Below, one piece after another: positions 60,365 to 64,000 of a stretch of 64,000 bases of DNA (positions within the stretch are counted from its first letter, which is position 1; every line of letters starts with the position of its first letter). The stretch comes from JBBPZA01 sp963728925 (GTDB lineage Bacteria > Actinomycetota > Thermoleophilia > Solirubrobacterales > Solirubrobacteraceae), in assembly GCA_963728925.1 (NCBI GenBank), contig CAVSMB010000001.1, positions 1 to 64,000 of the forward strand, given 5' to 3'. Under the pieces are notes generated by a model. The model was not told the DNA's origin. It made no database searches and was given only the letters and a program-made list of their open reading frames with translations. The translations under genes and the position numbers were made by a program.

Positions 60365-60787
60365 ATGGGGGAGCGCGAAACGCCCGAGGAGCAGGTCCGT
60401 CGCCTGGACGAGGAGGCCGAGAGCTCGACCGCCAAGGCGATGGAGGACCTGGTCCAGCGCGACGCCTTCGGAGAGCTGCTCGCACGGACGACCGAGAACC
60501 TCGTGGCCGTCGTCAAGATCGGCAACGACGTCATGGACTCGCTCCTGCGCAACCTGCGCGTCGCGAGCCGGCGCGACGTCACGCGCCTGGGCCAGCAGCT
60601 CAACCGCACCGAGGACAAGCTCGAGCTCGTGCTCCAGCACCTCGAACGCGTCGAGGACGAGCTGGGCGAGGAGCGCGAGCGCCCGGCCGCCCGGGGGCGG
60701 AGCCGCACGACGGGCGGTTCGGGCCGCTCACCGAACGGCGGCGGAGCCTCCGGCTCGCGCCGGCGCACCTCCTCGGACAAGAAATGA
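60365..60787 (+). CDS. PhaE-like PHA synthase partner / granule-associated protein
   Basis: This 140-residue helical protein: RRLDEEAESSTAKAMEDLVQ, LARTTENLVAVVKIGNDVMD, SLLRNLRVASRRDVTRLGQQ and LNRTEDKLELVLQHLERVED. A Ser/Gly/Arg-rich disordered tail follows. The arrangement directly before a ~350-residue PhaC, with a 4-bp ATGA overlap, is that of class III synthases, which need a PhaE-type partner. It is shorter than classical PhaE (~350 residues), so it may be a reduced PhaE or a phasin-like activator. Confidence 0.65.
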   Translation: MGERETPEEQVRRLDEEAESSTAKAMEDLVQRDAFGELLARTTENLVAVVKIGNDVMDSLLRNLRVASRRDVTRLGQQLNRTEDKLELVLQHLERVEDELGEERERPAARGRSRTTGGSGRSPNGGGASGSRRRTSSDKK

Positions 60788-61833
60788 GCGCCGTCTCGAC
60801 GCTCGCCCGGGCGCCCGCGGCCGCCGTCGAGTTCGCCAACGTCCTGCTCACCCAGGACGACGCCGCGATCGGGACCACGCCCAAGGACGCGGTGTGGACG
60901 TGGCGAACCACGACGCTGTACCGCTACCGGTCCACCCAGCGTCGCCACCCGGTGCCGGTGCTCCTCGTCTTCGCGCTCATCAACCGCCCCGACATCTTCG
61001 ATCTGCGACCCGGCAACTCGTTCGTCCAGTTCCTGCTCGGCGAGGGCTTCGACGTCTTCCTGCTCGACTGGGGCGTGCCCGACGACGCCGACGCCGACCT
61101 GGGGATCGAGGCCTACGTCTGCGACGCGCTGCCCTGGGGTATCCGCGAGACCCTGCGGGCCGCCGGCCAGGAGCAGGTTTCGGTCGTCGGCTGGTGCATC
61201 GGTGGTGCGCTCACCGCGATGCACGCGGCCCTCGAGCCGGATGGGCCCGCGCGCAACCTCGTCCTGCTGACCACGCCCGTCGACACCGCCAACTCGCGCT
61301 ACGGGCGCTGGGTCGCGCGCGAGAGCTTCGACCCCGAGCGGGTCACCGACGCGTGGCCGTCGGTCCCCGGCGGTGCCGTCGACACGGCGAACAAGCTCCT
61401 CAAGCCCGTCACCAACCTCTGGACGACCAACCGCCGCCTCTGGCAGCAGGTCCTCGAGGGCAAACACGACCGCGAGAGCTTCCAGGCCATGAGCAAGTGG
61501 GTCGGCGACAACCCGCCGTTCCCCGGGCGCGCCTACCGCGAGTGGATCACCTGGATGTACAAGGAGAACCGCCTGGTCCGCGGCACCCTGCGCCTGCGCG
61601 GCCGGCGCGTCGACCTCGGGCGCATCCACCAGGACCTGCTCGTGGTGACGGCCTGCGACGACCACATCACACCGACGGCCGACACCGAGCCGATCTTCAC
61701 GCTCGTGGGCTCGCAGGACGTCACCCGCTTGGCCCGTCCCGGCGGGCATATCGGGCTGATGGCCGGGTCAGGCGCCCGCGAGGACGTCTGGGCGGACATC
61801 GCGGCCTGGCTCGCCGCACGATCCGACGCGTAA
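60784..61833 (+). CDS. phaC: Class III poly(3-hydroxyalkanoate) synthase subunit PhaC
   Basis: This 349-residue polymerase matches the class III length (~350 residues against ~590 for class I). Catalytic Cys: VSVVGWCIGGALTAMHAALE. Asp: LLVVTACDDHITPTADTEPI. His: RPGGHIGLMAGSGARE. Other family stretches are RRHPVPVLLVFALINRPDIF, GEGFDVFLLDWGVPDDADAD and REWITWMYKENRLVRGTLRL. It polymerises 3-hydroxyacyl-CoA into granules. The ATG overlaps the phaE-like stop. phaB follows 25 bp later, suggesting an operon phaE-phaC-phaB. Confidence 0.93.
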   Translation: MSAVSTLARAPAAAVEFANVLLTQDDAAIGTTPKDAVWTWRTTTLYRYRSTQRRHPVPVLLVFALINRPDIFDLRPGNSFVQFLLGEGFDVFLLDWGVPDDADADLGIEAYVCDALPWGIRETLRAAGQEQVSVVGWCIGGALTAMHAALEPDGPARNLVLLTTPVDTANSRYGRWVARESFDPERVTDAWPSVPGGAVDTANKLLKPVTNLWTTNRRLWQQVLEGKHDRESFQAMSKWVGDNPPFPGRAYREWITWMYKENRLVRGTLRLRGRRVDLGRIHQDLLVVTACDDHITPTADTEPIFTLVGSQDVTRLARPGGHIGLMAGSGAREDVWADIAAWLAARSDA

Positions 61834-61858
61834 GGAAACGAGGGAGGGAACCGCCATC

Positions 61859-62722
61859 ATGGCGACCGTAAGCAGGACCCAGGAGGAGATGCGCAAGCGC
61901 GACGGCGCCGCGCAGGTCAGCGCGGAGGAGACGGCCCGCGGCTCGAAGCTCGAGGGCCGCGTCGCCATGGTCACCGGCGGCACGCGCGGCATAGGCGCGG
62001 CGATCTGCCGCAGCCTCGCCGCGCAGGGCGCGTCGGTTGCGGCCAGCTACCGCGGCAACAAGGGGCGCGCCGAGCAGTTCCTCAACGAGCTGCTCGACAG
62101 CGGCGTGGAGGCGAGCGTCCACCAGGGGAACGTGGGTTCCTCCGAGGACTGCCGCCGGACGGTGAGCGAGGTCCTCGAACGTCACGGCCAGCTCGACATC
62201 CTCGTCAACAACGCCGGCATCACGTTGGACAAGACGGCGCTCAAGATGGACGACGAGGACTGGCACAACGTCCTCGCCGTGAACCTCTCGGGCGCGTTCT
62301 TCATGTCTCGGGCCGCGCTGCGCCCGATGATCGAGCAAGGCAACGGGCGAATCGTGAACATCTCCTCGATCGTCGGCCAGATGGGCAACATCGGCCAGTC
62401 CAACTACGCAGCGTCGAAGTCGGGGCTGTTCGGCCTCACGACCACGATGGCCCGCGAGGCCGCCCAGGCGCTCGCCAAGGCGGGCAAGCTCGAGGACGAC
62501 AGCATCGGCGTGACCGTCAACGCGGTCGCACCGGGGTTCATCGCGACCGAGATGCTCGACCACATCCCCGAGAAGGTCCTCGACGGGCTGCGCAAGCAGA
62601 TCCCCGTCGGCCGGCTCGGCCGCGCCGACGAGGTCGCGCGCGTCGTGCACTTCCTGTGCGACGACGCCTCGGCCTACATCACCGGACAGGTGTGGGCGGT
62701 CAACGGCGGGATGGAGATGTAG
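61859..62722 (+). CDS. phaB: Acetoacetyl-CoA reductase (SDR)
   Basis: This 287-residue reductase: GRVAMVTGGTRGIGAAICRS (NADPH site), LDILVNNAGITLDKTALKMD, RIVNISSIVGQMGNIGQSNY (catalytic Ser and Tyr) then AASKSG (Lys), and VTVNAVAPGFIATEMLDHIP. NAGIT-D-T--KM is typical of PhaB/FabG-type enzymes. A ~30-residue N-terminal extension (RTQEEMRKRDGAAQVSAEET) is unusual; the ATG at 61859 has GGGAGGG upstream. It should reduce acetoacetyl-CoA to (R)-3-hydroxybutyryl-CoA for the PhaC encoded just upstream. FabG activity cannot be excluded. Confidence 0.88.
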   Translation: MATVSRTQEEMRKRDGAAQVSAEETARGSKLEGRVAMVTGGTRGIGAAICRSLAAQGASVAASYRGNKGRAEQFLNELLDSGVEASVHQGNVGSSEDCRRTVSEVLERHGQLDILVNNAGITLDKTALKMDDEDWHNVLAVNLSGAFFMSRAALRPMIEQGNGRIVNISSIVGQMGNIGQSNYAASKSGLFGLTTTMAREAAQALAKAGKLEDDSIGVTVNAVAPGFIATEMLDHIPEKVLDGLRKQIPVGRLGRADEVARVVHFLCDDASAYITGQVWAVNGGMEM

Positions 62723-62749
62723 CGAGCGCAGCCGGGCCTGACGCACGAA

Positions 62750-62778
62750 CGGCGCGGCCGGTCTCCCGGCCGCGCCGC
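62750..62778. terminator. Terminator-like hairpin between phaB and acs
   Basis: CGGCGCGGCCGG, a short loop and CCGGCCGCGCCG form a near-perfect 12-bp stem, followed by CTTTG on the plus strand. It lies 28 bp after phaB and between convergent genes, so it may serve both. Confidence 0.7.
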
Positions 62779-62816
62779 TTTGTCGCGGTGGTGATGCCTC
62801 GCGGGCGGGCGGCGGC

Positions 62817-64000
62817 CTACTCGTCGCTTTCCTCCTTGGCAGCGAGGTCCTGCACGACCGTCGGGTCGCGCAGGGTGGTGACGTCGCCCAGCTCGCGGCC
62901 CTCGGCGACGTCGCGCAGCAGGCGCCGCATGATCTTGCCCGAGCGGGTCTTGGGCAGGTCGGCCGCCCAGACGATGCGCTTCGGCCGCGCGAGCTTGCCG
63001 ATGCGCTTCGCGACGTGCTCCCGGATCTCGACCACGAGCTCGTCGCCGCCTTCGCTCTCCTTGCCCTCGAGGGTCACGAAGGCGCAGACGGACTGGCCGC
63101 TGTCCTCGTCGCTCTGGCCGATCACGGCGGCCTCAGCGACCCGCGGGTGGGAGACGATCGCCGACTCGATCTCCGCCGTGGACATGCGGTGGCCCGCGAC
63201 GTTGAGGACGTCGTCGATGCGACCGATGATCCAGTAATAGCCGTCCTCGTCCTTGCGCGCGGCGTCGCCGACCAGGTAGGTCTCCTTGCCGAACTTCGAC
63301 CAGTAGGTCTCCACGTAGCGGTCGTCGTCGCCGAACAGCGTGCGGAGCATCCCCGGCCATGGCTTGCGCAGGATGAGCAGCCCCTGGCCGCCGTCGACCT
63401 CGTCGCCGCTCTTCTCGTCGACCACCACGGCGTCGACCCCGGGCAGGGGGAAGGTAGCGGACCCGGGCTTGGTCTCGGTGATCCCCGGCAGCGGCGAGAT
63501 GAGGATCTGCCCCGTCTCGGTCTGCCACCACGTGTCGACGATCGGGCAGCGCTCCCCGCCGATCACGATGTGGTACCAGAGCCACGCCTTCGGGTTTATC
63601 GGCTCGCCCACCGTGCCGAGCAGGCGCAGGGACGACAGGTCGTGCTTGCCCGGATACTCCGCGCCCCACTTCATGCAGGCGCGGATCGCCGTCGGCGCGG
63701 TATAGAAGACGCTCACCTTGTAGCGCTCGATGAGCTCCCACCAGATGTCCTTGTCCGGGTAGTCCGGCGCGCCCTCGAACATCACGCTCGTCGACCCGTT
63801 CGAGAGCGGGCCGTAGACGATGTAGGAGTGCCCGGTGACCCAGCCGACGTCGGCCGAGCACCAGAACACGTCGGACTCGGGCCGCAGGTCGAAGACGTTC
63901 TTGTGCGTCCACGACACGCCGGTCATGTAGCCGCCGGTGGTGTGCAAGATGCCCTTGGGCTTGGCCGTCGAGCCCGAGGAGTAGAGGATGAAGAGCGGGT
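62817..64000 (-). CDS. acs: Acetyl-CoA synthetase, C-terminal part (runs off the window)
   Basis: About 394 C-terminal residues of an ANL-family synthetase; the 5' end lies beyond 64,000. At the window edge is LFILYSSGSTAKPKGI, the phosphate-binding loop. Further on: VFWCSADVGWVTGHSYIVYG, YPDKDIWWELIERYKVSVFY and TWWQTETGQILISPLPG (substrate pocket Trp). YYWIIGRIDDVLNVAGHRMS is the hinge motif and LPKTRSGKIMRRLLRDVAEG holds the Lys that is acetylated in Acs enzymes. It activates acetate to acetyl-CoA, which would feed PHA synthesis from the adjacent convergent genes. Confidence 0.95.
   Translation of the reverse strand, partial: PLFILYSSGSTAKPKGILHTTGGYMTGVSWTHKNVFDLRPESDVFWCSADVGWVTGHSYIVYGPLSNGSTSVMFEGAPDYPDKDIWWELIERYKVSVFYTAPTAIRACMKWGAEYPGKHDLSSLRLLGTVGEPINPKAWLWYHIVIGGERCPIVDTWWQTETGQILISPLPGITETKPGSATFPLPGVDAVVVDEKSGDEVDGGQGLLILRKPWPGMLRTLFGDDDRYVETYWSKFGKETYLVGDAARKDEDGYYWIIGRIDDVLNVAGHRMSTAEIESAIVSHPRVAEAAVIGQSDEDSGQSVCAFVTLEGKESEGGDELVVEIREHVAKRIGKLARPKRIVWAADLPKTRSGKIMRRLLRDVAEGRELGDVTTLRDPTVVQDLAAKEESDE

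Overview
The window is very GC-rich, with dense overlapping genes, frequent GTG starts and a 14-gene NADH dehydrogenase operon. Together with a class III PHA synthase gene set this points to an actinobacterium. A soil Thermoleophilia/Solirubrobacterales-type organism is my best guess; this is inference from gene content, not a phylogeny. Coordinates were worked out by eye, so sites derived from single bases may be off by one or two.

Region 1 (1-10,170) is an insertion-sequence graveyard. It holds two IS110-type remnants, one with a 108-bp internal segment in the wrong orientation, and a cleanly bounded IS66 element with an 8-bp target duplication. It also holds an IS1380-type element (copy A) just upstream of a secreted-protein gene, a divergent chimeric IS1380 copy (C), and a DDE transposase gene whose 5' part is duplicated on the other side of copy C.

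Region 2 (10,172-26,559) looks like two integrated segments stacked on a tRNA-Arg(ACG) gene. The intact tRNA is at 26,486-26,559, and copies of its 3' half lie in the same orientation at 17,219-17,269 and 10,172-10,210. The segment at 10.2-17.2 kb carries a cupin gene, a destroyed AbiE toxin-antitoxin locus (split by an IS110 that is itself split by IS1380 copy B), an AlkD-type DNA repair gene, a DUF6933 remnant and a small toxin-antitoxin-like pair. The segment at 17.2-26.5 kb carries a HelZ-like SNF2 ATPase with a SWIM zinc-finger partner, an Abi-like remnant, a primase-helicase fusion of the TOTE conflict-system type, and a tyrosine integrase broken by an IS5-type element. This is the best candidate for an unusual system in the window.

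Region 3 (26.6-37.8 kb) is mixed chromosome. It has a SnoaL-like protein, a frameshifted heme peroxidase, a broken cyclase-YHS gene, and a flavin monooxygenase that runs without a stop codon into a multicopper oxidase with two metal-binding repeats. It also has two tRNA-Ser genes near serS, an AlkZ-like protein, a VOC protein, a cytochrome c lipoprotein diverging from a cupredoxin-like lipoprotein, and a flavin reductase.

Region 4 (37.9-53.2 kb) is nuoABCDEFGHIJKLMN (complex I), all intact and tightly coupled, followed by a double-length ThyX-like protein.

Region 5 (55-64 kb) starts with a TetR regulator next to two broken alpha/beta hydrolases. The polyhydroxyalkanoate gene set follows: phasin, 3-hydroxybutyrate dehydrogenase, a PhaC-like hydrolase, an XRE regulator, a PhaE-like protein, PhaC, PhaB, and the 3' part of acetyl-CoA synthetase. 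These genes would link acetate/acetyl-CoA to polymer synthesis, granule coating and polymer use.
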